Shown here one piece after another: positions 23,525 through 32,805 of a DNA stretch of 43,037 nucleotides. The notes under the pieces were generated by a model. The model was not told where the DNA came from, made no database searches, and saw nothing but the letters and a program-made list of their open reading frames with translations. Location of the stretch: the NCBI GenBank assembly GCA_016781135.1, contig JADDQY010000055.1, positions 1-43,037 of the forward strand, in the 5' to 3' direction. The stretch is from Actinomycetota bacterium. GTDB lineage: Bacteria; Actinomycetota; Acidimicrobiia; Acidimicrobiales; CADCSY01. The position numbers were made by a program, and so were the translations under genes. Each line of letters starts with the position of its first letter. Position 1 is the stretch's first letter.

Positions 23525-23923
23525 TCAGCTGAGCGGTGGTGCCAGCGATCGGGTCCGACGGGGTGCGAGCCGCCGTTCCAGGTAGCCGGCGTGGTCGAGC
23601 TCCAGGCGAAACCACACCATCTTGCCGTCGCTGTCGCGCGTCACCCCCCAGCTCGAGGCAATGGCGTCCACCAGTTGCAGCCCTCGACCGGTGGTGGCGT
23701 CGGCCGGGGTGTCGCAGGGCTGGGGCATCCTGGAGTTCCAGTCCTTCACCTCGGCCCACAGCTCGCTGTCGCTGACCCGCACGCTGACCTGGAGGTGGGT
23801 GCGGGCGTGCAGGGTCACGTTGGTGGCCAGCTCGCTGACCAGCAGCACGGCGGAGTCGACGAGGTCAGGGGGAGCGTCGGTCTCGGCCAGGACGTCGCGC
23901 AGGAACGACCGGGCTTCGCCCAC
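23525..23923 (-). CDS. RsbW/SpoIIAB-like ATP-binding protein (start unclear)
   Basis: At least 132 residues from GTG 23923. It is a stand-alone HATPase domain: LLVSELATNVTLHA is the N-box, WGVTRDSDGKMVWF is near the C-terminus, and TTGRGLQLVDAIASSWG the G-box. Such proteins are anti-sigma factor kinases or related regulators in actinobacteria. The reading frame continues upstream as AAIEAKRVFYGDASS, a normal N-terminus for this family, but this stretch has no ATG, GTG or TTG before the in-frame stop. Only CTG (23989) or ATT (23995) could start it. Either a rare start codon is used, or the gene has lost its start. The 168 bases after hxlR hold nothing else. Confidence 0.78.
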   Translation of the reverse strand: MGEARSFLRDVLAETDAPPDLVDSAVLLVSELATNVTLHARTHLQVSVRVSDSELWAEVKDWNSRMPQPCDTPADATTGRGLQLVDAIASSWGVTRDSDGKMVWFRLELDHAGYLERRLAPRRTRSLAPPLS

Positions 23924-24101
23924 GCTGCTGGCGTCGCCGTAGAAGACCCGCTTGGCTTCGATCGCAGCACCATTCCCTTCGGTGACCAGTCCAATCCGCC
24001 CAGCCGCCTGTTGGACGGGTCAACCGGGCCACGATGACGTCCGCCGAGGGGCAGGGGTCGTCTCGGCCAGGAGGTCGAGGGCGATCCGGGACGAGGCGAG
24101 G

Positions 24102-26261
24102 TCAGCCGTAGGGACCCGAGGGGGTGGCAACCACCACGACCGTGGCGTCGCAGTCCTCGAGGACCTCTTCCACCACGTTCCCCAGGAACGGGCGGCCTTC
24201 GATCTGGCGCAGGTTGGCCCCGAGCACCACCAGGTCGACCTCCTCCTCGGCGGCCAGGGCCACGATCTCGGCCGCTGTCGAGCTGCCCGACCGGGCAACG
24301 GTGCGGACCCTGCCCCCCAGCTCCCCGGCAAGCGCCTCGGCTCGCTGGATCACCTTGCTGGCGACGTCGGCCCGAGCTTCGCCGATCGCCACCCCGCCGC
24401 CGCCCGAGCCTCGCTCCCTATCCGAGCTGTGGATTGCGCCTGGGTTGGTGAGCACGTGGGTGAGCACGGCCTCGGTCCCGATGCTGGCACTCAGATTGAA
24501 AGCGATCTCCTGGGCGGCTCGCGACGATGTCGTCGCCGACACCGGGACCAGGGCGCGGGCAAAGGCGCCGGGCAGGGGCCGCTCGAGGTTGCGGGCGCGT
24601 CGCACGATGACCAGCGGCACCGATGTCGAGGTGAGCAGTTGGTCGACGACGGGGGAGAGGATCCAGCGGCCCTGGCGGTCATCGGGGGCACCGATGCCGA
24701 TGGCCCCGTAGCCGAGCTTGGCCTCGGAGAGGATCGCCTCGGGGGCGTCGTCGGAGCTCACCCGCCTCACCGTCACAGGGCGGTCGTCGAAGACGTCGAC
24801 TACCGCCTGCACCCCGGCCTCGTCGGCATCGTTGCCGACCGACAGCACCGTGGCCTCGACATCGTCGAGCCAGGCGAAGTGCAGGAGCTGGGCGGCCACG
24901 ATCGAGTTGATGCCACCCTGGCTCGGCAGGAGCAGGCGGTGCGATCGCACCATGACGTTGCGGCTCACCGACTCCTCCTTCTGGAGCCGCCGTTGCTCCT
25001 CGTCGGTTCCCTGCCAGCTACGGGCCACCGCCCGCAGCATCGGCCCCGCCATCATCGAGGTGGCGATGGCCATGAGGACCACGACGGTGTACGAAGCCTG
25101 GTTGAGCACCCCGAGGGACAGGCCGATGGTGGCGATGACGATCTCGACGGCGCCCCGGGCGTTGAGGCCCACCCCGAGGGCGATGCCCTCCCCGCTGGGG
25201 AGGCGGGCGGCCTTGGCCCCCAGCCACGCCCCGGAGAACTTCGCGACGCTGGCCACGGCGATCACGACCACGCTCCAGAGGAGGATCTGGAGGTCGGCGA
25301 GCAGACCGAGATCGACCCGCAGGCCCGAGGTGGCGAAGAAGATCGGCGCCACCACCCCGGCGGTGACGATCTCCAGGTGCTCCTCGGCCTCGTCCTGCTT
25401 GTACTTCGAGCGGCCGAGCACGATGCCGGCGACGAAGGCACCGATGACCGCCTCGACCCCGAGGAACTGGGTCAGCGCGCCGGCGACGAGGGCGATCACG
25501 ACGACGGTGGTGAAGGTGGCGGCGGGGCCGGCCTGACGCCGGCGCAGCTCGCGCAGCACGGCGTCCACCGCCCGCTGGCCCACGGTCAGCGCTCCGAGGG
25601 TGAACGCCGCTATGCCGCCGAGGGTGAGGGCCAGCTGTCCCAAGGCGATCTCGCCGGCTTGGGCGAGCCCGGCGATGACCCCCAACAGGATCCACCCCGC
25701 CACGTCGTTGGCCATGCCTGCCGCCAGGGTCATCTGCCCGAAGTTGCGCCGCATCAGGCCCATCTCGTTGAGGATCTTGGCGATGACCGGAAGTGACGAG
25801 ATGCTGAGGGCGGTGGCGATGAACAGCACGAAGATCAGCCGTTTGCCGGGATCCTGCCGGAAGACGTCGGGCAGGGCCATCCCGAGCCCGGCGCCGAGCA
25901 GCAACGGCAGCACCAGGCTGCCGGCGGCGACCAGGGCTGCGCCCTTGCCCAGCCGCTTGATCAGGGCGAGGTCGGTCTCGAAGCCGGTGGACACCAGGAG
26001 GAACACCGCCCCGATCCAGCTGATGGCGAACAGCATGGCCGACTGCACCTCGTCGGTGGGGAAGAGCCACTCGCCGGCACCGGGGGCGAGTCGGCCGAAC
26101 GGCGAGGGCCCGAGGAGGAGACCCGCCCCCAGCTCACCCACCACCGCCGGCTGGCCGGCGCGCTTCATCAGCTGGCCCAGCGCTCGGGCGGCCAGAAGCA
26201 ACACGGCGAACTGGGTCCAGAACACCAGCAGCTGGTGCTCGTCAGGAGCGACGAGGTTCAC
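24102..26261 (-). CDS. CPA2-type cation:proton antiporter with USP-like C-terminal region
   Basis: A 719-residue protein. The first ~410 residues form a Na+/H+ exchanger domain of about 12 helices. AGQPAVVGELGAGLLLGPS, TGFETDL, the unwound-helix region LAAGMANDVAGW with its Asp, and GLNARGAVEIVIATIGL are characteristic of CPA2/Kef-type carriers. The C-terminal 300 residues are soluble and resemble two universal stress protein-like units: LLLPSQGGINSIVAAQLL, then ALVPVSATTSSRAAQEIAFNLSASIG and ending with DLVVLGANLRQIEGRPFLGNVVEEVLEDCDATVVVVA. These could regulate transport by nucleotide binding. The GTG at 26261 is preferred to GTG 26324, but neither start has a clear ribosome-binding site. 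Confidence 0.9.
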   Translation of the reverse strand: MNLVAPDEHQLLVFWTQFAVLLLAARALGQLMKRAGQPAVVGELGAGLLLGPSPFGRLAPGAGEWLFPTDEVQSAMLFAISWIGAVFLLVSTGFETDLALIKRLGKGAALVAAGSLVLPLLLGAGLGMALPDVFRQDPGKRLIFVLFIATALSISSLPVIAKILNEMGLMRRNFGQMTLAAGMANDVAGWILLGVIAGLAQAGEIALGQLALTLGGIAAFTLGALTVGQRAVDAVLRELRRRQAGPAATFTTVVVIALVAGALTQFLGVEAVIGAFVAGIVLGRSKYKQDEAEEHLEIVTAGVVAPIFFATSGLRVDLGLLADLQILLWSVVVIAVASVAKFSGAWLGAKAARLPSGEGIALGVGLNARGAVEIVIATIGLSLGVLNQASYTVVVLMAIATSMMAGPMLRAVARSWQGTDEEQRRLQKEESVSRNVMVRSHRLLLPSQGGINSIVAAQLLHFAWLDDVEATVLSVGNDADEAGVQAVVDVFDDRPVTVRRVSSDDAPEAILSEAKLGYGAIGIGAPDDRQGRWILSPVVDQLLTSTSVPLVIVRRARNLERPLPGAFARALVPVSATTSSRAAQEIAFNLSASIGTEAVLTHVLTNPGAIHSSDRERGSGGGGVAIGEARADVASKVIQRAEALAGELGGRVRTVARSGSSTAAEIVALAAEEEVDLVVLGANLRQIEGRPFLGNVVEEVLEDCDATVVVVATPSGPYG

Positions 26262-26363
26262 GGACTGGCCCAGCCCCGCACCGGGCGAGGGTAACCAGCA
26301 ACGGCCTTCCCGAAACCCGGGCACACGTGCTCGTGCTCGACGGACGCGCTAGGAACGAACGCC

Positions 26364-26837
26364 GTGGATGCCGACGTGAGCTTCGAAGCCCCCTGCTCTG
26401 CCGCCGAGCTGTTCGTGTGGGTGGACGACCTCTCCCGCTACCCGCGCTGGCTCGAGCTCGTGCCCCGGGCCGAGCCCACACCGGCGATCGACGGCGATCC
26501 GGGGCTGGCGTGGACCGTCGACCTGCGGGCCCGCCTGGGGCCGCTCGCCCGCTCCAAGCGCCTCCGGATGGTCCGCACCGACCACCAGCCGCCTGAAGGG
26601 CCCGGCGGCACCGAGACCGGTCGGGGCGCGGCCCGGTTCGAGCGGTTGGAGCACGATGGGCGGGAGCACCCCGACTGGATCCTGCAGGCCGAGGTGGAGG
26701 GGCGCGCCGGCGGTGGCAGCCGGCTCACCATGCGCCTGCACTACGGGGGCGACCTGTTCGGGCCCGTGGCCGAGCGGCTCCTCGCCGACGCCGTCGCTCG
26801 GTCAAGGCCGCGCTTGCTGGCGCTGGTCAGCCGCTGA
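26364..26837 (+). CDS. SRPBCC family protein
   Basis: A 157-residue protein of the START/polyketide cyclase-like fold. It opens with SFEAPCSAAELFVWVDDLSRYPRWLELV, the usual first strand and helices, and ends with MRLHYGGDLFGPVAERLLADAVARSRPRLLALV, the long C-terminal helix that covers a hydrophobic cavity. These proteins bind or transport hydrophobic ligands; the ligand cannot be predicted. TAGGAA (26350-26355) lies 8 bases before GTG 26364, suggesting a leaderless message. The last 36 bases overlap the 3' end of the convergent ABC transporter gene. Confidence 0.82.
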   Translation: MDADVSFEAPCSAAELFVWVDDLSRYPRWLELVPRAEPTPAIDGDPGLAWTVDLRARLGPLARSKRLRMVRTDHQPPEGPGGTETGRGAARFERLEHDGREHPDWILQAEVEGRAGGGSRLTMRLHYGGDLFGPVAERLLADAVARSRPRLLALVSR

Positions 26838-28769
26838 CCGTCGCCGCGGGCTGGCGGCACGGGACCAGGCGGCGTAGAGGTCGGCGTAGCGGCCACCGGC
26901 AGCCACCAGCTCGTCGTGGCTGCCGATCTCCGCGATGCGGCCGGCCTCGACCACGGCGATGCGGTCGGCGCGCATCGCCGTGGCCAGGCGGTGGGCGATG
27001 AGGATGGCGGTTCGGCCCTCCGAGAGCACCTCGAGGGCCCGCTCGACCACCGCCTCGGAGTGCAGGTCGAGGCTGGAGGTCGCCTCGTCGAGAACCAGGA
27101 CCCGAGGACGGGCCACGAAGGCCCGAGCCAGGGCGAGGAGCTGGCGCTGGCCCGACGACAGCGACGAGCCCCGCTCGTGCACCGAGGTGTCGAGGCCCTC
27201 GGGGAGCCGTTCGAGGAGCTCGCCGATCCCCAGCAGCCGGCAGACCTCCTCCAGCTCGGCATCACCGGCGTCGGGTCGGGCGAAGGCGATGTTGTCGCGG
27301 ACCGATCCGGCGAAGAGGAACGGCTCTTGGGGCACGACCCCGATCTGGCGCCGCAACGACTCCAGCGTCACGTCCCGCAGGTCGTAGCCGTCGATCAGCA
27401 CCCGTCCCTCGGTGGGGTCGTAGAAGCGGCTGATCAGGTTGGCGAGCGTCGACTTTCCCGAGCCGGTCGGCCCGACCAGGGCGAGCGTCTCGCCGGCCCG
27501 GATCGTCAGGTCGACGTCGTGGAGCACGGGTGGGCCGGCGCCGTAGGCGAAGCTCACCCCCTCCAGGCACACGTCGCCGTCGATCGGCGGGAACTCGACG
27601 GCGTCGGGGCGCTCGGCCACGCCGGGCCGGGTGGCCAACAGCTCCCCCAGCTTGGCCGCTGCCGCTTGGCCCGACTGGTAGGTCGTGTAGAGGTGCACCA
27701 GCTGCTGGACCGGGGCGAAGAAGGTGGCGAGAAACAGCAGGAAGGCGGTGAGCTCACCCACGCTCAGCTGGCCCCGCAGCACCCGCTGGCCGCCGACCAC
27801 CAACAGCACTGCCTGGCCGACGGTGGCGACCAGCTCGGTGCCCGGCGAGTACCACGCCCCGACCGTCCCGGTGTAGACGTTGGCGTCCCTATATCCGTCG
27901 AGCACCTCCCGGTGGCGCTCGACGTTGTGGTGCTGGCGGTTGTGGGCCGCCACCAGCCGGATCCCGGCCAGGCTCTCCTGCAGGTCCGACAGCACGTCGG
28001 CCAGCCGGCGACGCACCTCGCCGTAGCCGCGGTCGGAGCGGGTGCGGAACCACAGGGTGGCCCCGGTCATGGCGGGGACGACCACCGCCAGGGTGACCAC
28101 AGCCAGGGCGACGTCGTAGCTGAACAGCACCACCGACACCACGGCCACGGTGAGGGCCTGGACCACGAGGTTGACCAGCCCGTCGTGGAAGAGGGCCGAC
28201 AGGGCGTCGATGTCGCTGGTCATGCGGGTCATGACCCGCCCCGCCCGCTCGTTGGTGAACCACCCGAGTGACAGCCGTTGCAGGTGGGTGAAGACCCGCA
28301 CCCGCAGGTCGAGCAGCAGCCGCTCGCCCACCCGGCCGGTGAACGCGATGCGAGCCGCCCCGGCGCCGACGTTAGCGGCCACCGCCACCAGGTAGCCCAG
28401 GGCCGCGGCCACGAGCATGGTGACATCACCCTGGCGCACGCCCTCGTCAATGGCGACCTGGGTGAGGACGGGCCCCACCAGCCCCGTCGCCGTCTCGACC
28501 ACCACCAGGAGCAGCGTCGCCAGCAGTGAGCGCCAGTAGGGAGCGACGAAGCGGCGGAGGCTGAAGGGCCGGTGCTCCGCCGGCGGCAAGACGGCCGGGA
28601 AGACAACCGCCCCTTCGTCGAGGGGGAAGTCGGGTTCCTCGGCCACCAGCTGGTCGTAGCGCTCTCGCAACTCGGAGGGCACGCCGGCGAAGGGAAGGCC
28701 GTCCAGGTTGCCCCGAAAGCCCCCGTGGCCTCCCTGGCCGTGGTGGTGGCCGCCGCCTCCGATCATCAT
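26802..28769 (-). CDS. ABC exporter half-transporter, second gene
   Basis: A 655-residue fused membrane and ATPase protein. Six transmembrane helices span about residues 80-370, preceded by a hydrophilic ~75-residue extension that starts with a Gly/His-rich stretch (GGGGHHHGQGGHGG). The ATPase domain has Walker A GPTGSGKST, signature LSSGQRQ, and Walker B VLVLDEATSSLD, followed by AHRLATA. ATGATGA at 28764-28769 overlaps the stop of the first ABC gene, so the two are translationally coupled and should form a heterodimer, as in TmrAB-like exporters. The signature here is degenerate (LSSGQ rather than LSGGQ), while its partner keeps LSGGQ. Substrate unknown; multidrug or lipid is typical. Confidence 0.92.
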   Translation of the reverse strand: MMIGGGGHHHGQGGHGGFRGNLDGLPFAGVPSELRERYDQLVAEEPDFPLDEGAVVFPAVLPPAEHRPFSLRRFVAPYWRSLLATLLLVVVETATGLVGPVLTQVAIDEGVRQGDVTMLVAAALGYLVAVAANVGAGAARIAFTGRVGERLLLDLRVRVFTHLQRLSLGWFTNERAGRVMTRMTSDIDALSALFHDGLVNLVVQALTVAVVSVVLFSYDVALAVVTLAVVVPAMTGATLWFRTRSDRGYGEVRRRLADVLSDLQESLAGIRLVAAHNRQHHNVERHREVLDGYRDANVYTGTVGAWYSPGTELVATVGQAVLLVVGGQRVLRGQLSVGELTAFLLFLATFFAPVQQLVHLYTTYQSGQAAAAKLGELLATRPGVAERPDAVEFPPIDGDVCLEGVSFAYGAGPPVLHDVDLTIRAGETLALVGPTGSGKSTLANLISRFYDPTEGRVLIDGYDLRDVTLESLRRQIGVVPQEPFLFAGSVRDNIAFARPDAGDAELEEVCRLLGIGELLERLPEGLDTSVHERGSSLSSGQRQLLALARAFVARPRVLVLDEATSSLDLHSEAVVERALEVLSEGRTAILIAHRLATAMRADRIAVVEAGRIAEIGSHDELVAAGGRYADLYAAWSRAASPRRRSAADQRQQARP

Positions 28770-30643
28770 GGCGTTCGAGGAGGCGCAGCTCGGCCCGCCC
28801 CCGCCAGCGCTGTCAGCTCGGGGCCCGAGCCCCCCGGTCGGTGGTCGGGGCGGTCGTCGTGCAGCGAGCTCAGCACCTCGCGGTAGCGGGGCTCGATGGC
28901 CAGCAGCTCCTGATGGGCTCCCTCGGCGACGGCTCGGCCGCCCTCCAACAACACGACCCGTTCGGCGAGGGCGATGGTGGACAGACGGTGGGCGATGACC
29001 AGGGTCGTGCGCCCGGCCATGAGGGTGCGAAGCGCGTCGTGAATCTCCTCCTCCCGCTGGGCGTCGACCGCGCTGGTGGCGTCGTCGAGCACGAGCACGG
29101 CGGGGTCGAGGAGCAGGGTGCGGGCGATGGCGACCCGCTGGTGCTGCCCGCCCGAGAGGGTGTAGCCCCGCTCGCCCACGACGGTGTGGTAGCCGTCAGG
29201 GAGGACGGTGATGAAGTCAGCGGCGCCGGCGGCCCGGGCGGCGCGCTGCACCTCCTCGAGCGAGGCATCGGGGCGCCCGTAGGCGATGTTGGCGAACAGC
29301 GTGTCGGAGAACAAGAAGGGTTCGTCGACCACCACCCCCACCGCCGACCGCAGGCTGGCCAGGGTGAGGGAGCGGACGTCGTGGCCGTCGACGAGCACGG
29401 CGCCGCCATCGACGTCGTAGAAGCGGGTCAGCAACCGGGCGACGCTCGACTTGCCTGCGCCGGTGCGACCGACGAGCGCGACTCTCTCGCCGGGAGCAAG
29501 GTGGAGGTCGAGGCCCCGCAGCACGGGCACGTCCCGGCCGGGGTAGGCGAAGTGGACCCCGCGCATCTCGACGTCGCCCTGCGGGTCGGCGAGCTGGGCG
29601 GCGTCGGCGGCGTCGGCGATCTCGGGCTCGGTGTCGAGCACCTCGTAGATGCGGGCGGCCGACGCCGCCGCTCGCTGGCTGAGCATGAACAGGAAGCCGA
29701 GGCTGCGGAACGGCGCCTGGAGCATGACGACGTAGCTGCTGAACACCACCAGGTCACCGACGGTGACCTGGCCGTCGATGGCGAGGACCGCGCCGTACAG
29801 CAGCACCAGGGCCAGCCCGACGCGGGGGAGGTTCTCCATGAGCGGACCGAAGCGGGCCCGGGTGCCGAACTGGCGCACGCTGGCCCAACGCAGCCGGCGG
29901 GCGGCCCGGTCGAGCAGGGCGATCTGGCGGCGTTCCCCTGAGAAAGCCTTGACCACCCGGGTGCCGGTCACGTTCTCGTCGACCACGGTGGCGACCTCGG
30001 CGAGGTGCGCCTGCACGACCCAGCTCAGTGGGAACAGCTCCTTTCGCATGCGGGCGCCGAGGGCGTACACGCCCGGCAGGGCGGCGACGGCGACCACGGT
30101 GAGCCCGAGGTGCACCGTGACCATGAGGGCGATGGCGGCAGCGAAGCTGGTGGTGGTGACGGCCAGGGCGGGGGCGTAGGCCAGGTACATCTGAACGGAC
30201 CGGACGTCGGAGTTGGCCCGGGAGACGAGCTGGCCGGTCTGGACCCGGTCGTAGAAGGAGAACGAGAGCCGGGTCAGGTGCTCTTAGAGCAGCGAGCGCA
30301 GGTCGTGCTCGATCCCGAAGGCGACCCGGGCGAGACCGTCACGGGCCACGAAGCCGCAGGCGGCCCGCACGACGCCGAGGGCGAGCATGCCCCCGACGAA
30401 CGGGGCCATGGTCGACGCCGGCACCGGGTTGGTCGCCGCCGCCAGGGCCTCGTCGATCGCCTGGCCGACCACGACAGGGATGGCGAGGGAGGCCAGCACC
30501 CCGAGCCCCGAGGCCACCAGGGCGACCACGAAGCGGCCCCGTCGGGCCGCCAGCAACGGCGCCACCCGGCGCAGCCACCCGAGCGAGCGGTCGGGGTCGA
30601 TGGTGACCGACTCGTCCGCAGTGCGCTCAGCGATGCCGGGCAC
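28766..30643 (-). pseudogene. ABC exporter half-transporter, first gene, with in-frame stop
   Basis: The 626-codon frame from GTG 30643 to the TGA at 28766-28768 is a normal ABC exporter (six helices plus an ATPase with GRTGAGKSS, LSGGQHQR and VLVLDDATSAVD) except for a TAA at codon 120 (30284-30286 on the complement). The frame continues without a shift: DLRSLL-stop-EHLTRLSFSFYDRVQTGQLVSR. Homologues have Tyr at the stop position (LYEHLQRLSF), so one base, TAC to TAA, explains it. It could be a real nonsense mutation, a readthrough codon or a sequence error. If real, only an N-terminal stub plus possible restart at ATG 30190 would be made, and the coupled second gene would lack its partner. 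Confidence 0.88.
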
Positions 30644-30646
30644 GGC

Positions 30647-30721
30647 TCAGGCGACGGGCAACGGGGCTCCGCGGCGCGGCGCCGCCGACGGCCACAGCGA
30701 CAGCGACATCTCCGTGAGCAC
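30647..30721 (-). CDS. 24-residue leaderless ORF just upstream of the ABC operon
   Basis: On the minus strand TACCCT (30733-30728) ends 6 bases before GTG 30721, which opens a 24-residue frame (VLTEMSLSLWPSAA...LPVA). Its TGA (30649-30647) is 3 bases before the ABC transporter GTG at 30643. An in-frame ATG lies at 30709. The ABC gene has no Shine-Dalgarno of its own, so translation of this short ORF may be what delivers ribosomes to it. It is conserved in neither name nor function to my knowledge; only the arrangement supports it. Confidence 0.45.
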   Translation of the reverse strand: MLTEMSLSLWPSAAPRRGAPLPVA

Positions 30722-30846
30722 CGGCTCAGGGTAGCGATGGCTCCCGCTGTCCGGCTCGACGCTGCCTCCTGGGTGATGCGGAACGAGCCATCGTTCGGCG
30801 CTTCGGCCGGTGCTCGCTCTGGGGGCGCCGCTGTCGGCGCCACCTC

Positions 30847-30852
30847 TATCCT
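30847..30852 (+). promoter_or_regulatory. Leaderless -10 of the M23 peptidase gene
   Basis: TATCCT ends 9 bases before GTG 30862, and there is no Shine-Dalgarno sequence. Confidence 0.45.
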
Positions 30853-30861
30853 TGCCGGTCC

Positions 30862-31884
30862 GTGGGCGCCCTTGCCGCCGCTCTCCTGGCCCTGGTGCTG
30901 ATCCTGCCGGCGGCACCGGCCCACGCCGAGGGCGAGCTCGACGATGCCCGACGGGAAGCGAACGCCCTGGCCGCCGCGCTGGCCGCGTCCCAGACCCGTC
31001 TGGCCGAGGTCGAGGCCGAGGTTGCCCTCCTCGAGCACCGGGCCACCGACGGGAACGCCCGGCGGGAGGCGCTGGAGGGCGCCCTCCGGGAGATTGCTAT
31101 CGACCGGTTCATCCGCGGCGGGCCCCCCGCCATCCCGGTCTTCGCCGAGGACCTGCACAGCGTCGTCCGGGCCGAGGCCCTGGCTCGCTTCGTCGTCCGC
31201 GACAACGTCGACGCCGTCGACGAGTACCGCCGAGCCGGACAGGACCTCGAGCTGGCGGTGTCAGCGCTGGAGGGGACGCGGGCCCGGGCGTCGCAGGCCC
31301 TGGGCGACGTTCGCCGACGCACCGCTGAGGCCGAGGCGACCCTCGAGCGCCTCGAGCGCCTCGACGCCCAACGCCGGGCTCAGGAATAGGCGGCCCGGGC
31401 CGCGGCGGTCGAGCGGGCGGTGACCAGGCCGAGCCCCGGAGGTTCTCCTCCCACCACACCCACGCCTCGCCGGGCGCCCGCAGTGGTCACGCAGAGCGGC
31501 TGGCTGTGCCCGGTGCAGGGGGCCAGGGCCTTCACCAACGACTGGGGCCAGCCCCGCTCCGGGGGGCGCCGCCACCAGGGCAACGACATCCTCAGCCCGC
31601 GGGGTACGGCGGTGGTCGCCAGCGTGGCCGGCACCGTGCGCCCCCACCAGTCCCAGTTGGGCGGCGCCTCGTACTACCTGAAGGGCGTTGACGGCAACAC
31701 CTACTTCGGCACCCACCTCGACACCCTGAGCGGCGCCAGTGGGAGGGTCGTGCAGGGAACGGTGCTGGGCACGGTGGGCAACTCGGGCAACGCTGCCGGC
31801 GGCCCCACCCACCTGCACTTCGAGATCCATCCCGGAGGCGGCGGGCCGGTGAACCCGTACCCCACCCTCGCCCTCCACTGCTAG
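30862..31884 (+). pseudogene. Secreted M23 peptidase with N-terminal coiled coil, with in-frame stop
   Basis: The frame from GTG 30862 to TAG 31882-31884 has 341 codons with a single internal TAG at codon 176 (31387-31389). N-terminus: a signal peptide (ALLALVLILPAAPAHA). Residues 23-195 are Ala/Arg/Glu-rich coiled coil as in cell-wall hydrolases of the PcsB/EnvC type. The C-terminal M23 domain has the zinc ligands in RRHQGNDILSPRG and THLHFEIHPGG, with GTHLDTL between, so it looked like a functional peptidoglycan endopeptidase. The stop lies in the coiled coil (RRAQE-stop-AARAAAVERA), where a Glu codon GAG with one G-to-T change would restore it. Both halves keep normal codon use, so the lesion is recent or a sequencing error. 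Confidence 0.85.
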
Positions 31885-32019
31885 GCGCTGGCGCCCGGAG
31901 GTGGGCGCGCTCGTCGGGCGGCTCACCGGCACGGCGACGGAGAAGGGAGCGCGTGCGTCACCGCACCCGGCCTCGATGCACCGTCACCGCCAAGCCTGCC
32001 GCCGGCGCCAGGAGATGCC

Positions 32020-32799
32020 CTACTCGGCGGTGGCGACGCCGACGGCGTGGAAGCCGCCGTCCACGTGCACGATCTCACCGGTGGTTGCCGGGAACCAGTT
32101 CGAGAGCAGGGCGACGCACGAGCGGGCGACGGGGTCGGCGTCGTGCACGTCCCAGCCCAGGGGTGCCCGTGTCCCCCAGACCTCCTCGAAGGTGGAGAAC
32201 CCGGGGATCGACTTGCCGGCCATGGTGCGGATGGGCCCGGCCGCCACCAGGTTGACCCTGATGCCTCGTGCCCCGAGGTCCCGCGCGAGGTAGCGGCTGG
32301 CCGACTCGAGCCCGGCCTTGGCCACGCCCATCCAGTCGTAGGCCGGCCAAGCCACCGAGGCGTCGAAGTCGAGACCGACGATGCTCCCGCCGGCTTCCAT
32401 CAGCGGGAGGACGGCTTCGACGAGGGCCTTGAGCGAGTAGGTGGAGATGTGCAGAGCGACCGAGACGTCGTCCCAGCCGGCGGCGAACATGCCCGAACCG
32501 AGGCAGGCGGGAGGGGCGAAGCCAATGGCGTGCACCACCCCGTCGACCCGGTCCCAGCCGAGGTCGCGCAAGGTGGGGGCCAGCCCCAGGAGGTGGGCCT
32601 CGTCGGTGACGTCGAGCTCGAGCACGGGGAGCTCACCCCCGAGCTTGCGGGCAGTGCGCCGGGTGAGGGCGAGCCCCCGGCCGGCCCCGGTGAGGGCGAG
32701 CTCGGCCCCCTGTTCCTGGGCGCGCCACGCCACCGCGTAGGCGATGGAGGCGTCGGTGAGCACCCCGGTGACCAGGACCCGCTTCCCCTCGAGCAGCAT
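32020..32799 (-). CDS. fabI: Enoyl-[acyl-carrier-protein] reductase, FabI/InhA type
   Basis: A 259-residue atypical short-chain dehydrogenase. VLVTGVLTDASIAYAVAW is the divergent Rossmann loop of FabI/InhA, VVHAIGFAPP follows, the catalytic pair is in YDWMGVAKAGL (Tyr and Lys seven apart), and AAGPIRTMAGKSIPGF covers the substrate loop. It reduces the enoyl double bond in the last step of fatty acid elongation using NAD(P)H. ATG 32799 follows TAGAGT (32811-32806 on the minus strand) by 6 bases, so the mRNA is leaderless. It is divergent from the F420 oxidoreductase gene with about 95 bases between starts. The 135 bases between this gene's end and the peptidase hold nothing recognisable. Confidence 0.92.
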   Translation of the reverse strand: MLLEGKRVLVTGVLTDASIAYAVAWRAQEQGAELALTGAGRGLALTRRTARKLGGELPVLELDVTDEAHLLGLAPTLRDLGWDRVDGVVHAIGFAPPACLGSGMFAAGWDDVSVALHISTYSLKALVEAVLPLMEAGGSIVGLDFDASVAWPAYDWMGVAKAGLESASRYLARDLGARGIRVNLVAAGPIRTMAGKSIPGFSTFEEVWGTRAPLGWDVHDADPVARSCVALLSNWFPATTGEIVHVDGGFHAVGVATAE

Positions 32800-32805
32800 G
32801 GCCGG

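Noticed and set aside
28727..28769. Gly/His-rich N-terminus of the ABC protein as a cloning tag
   Set aside because: The codons are mixed and native-looking, the stretch is irregular, and the gene overlaps its neighbour in a natural ATGATGA junction.
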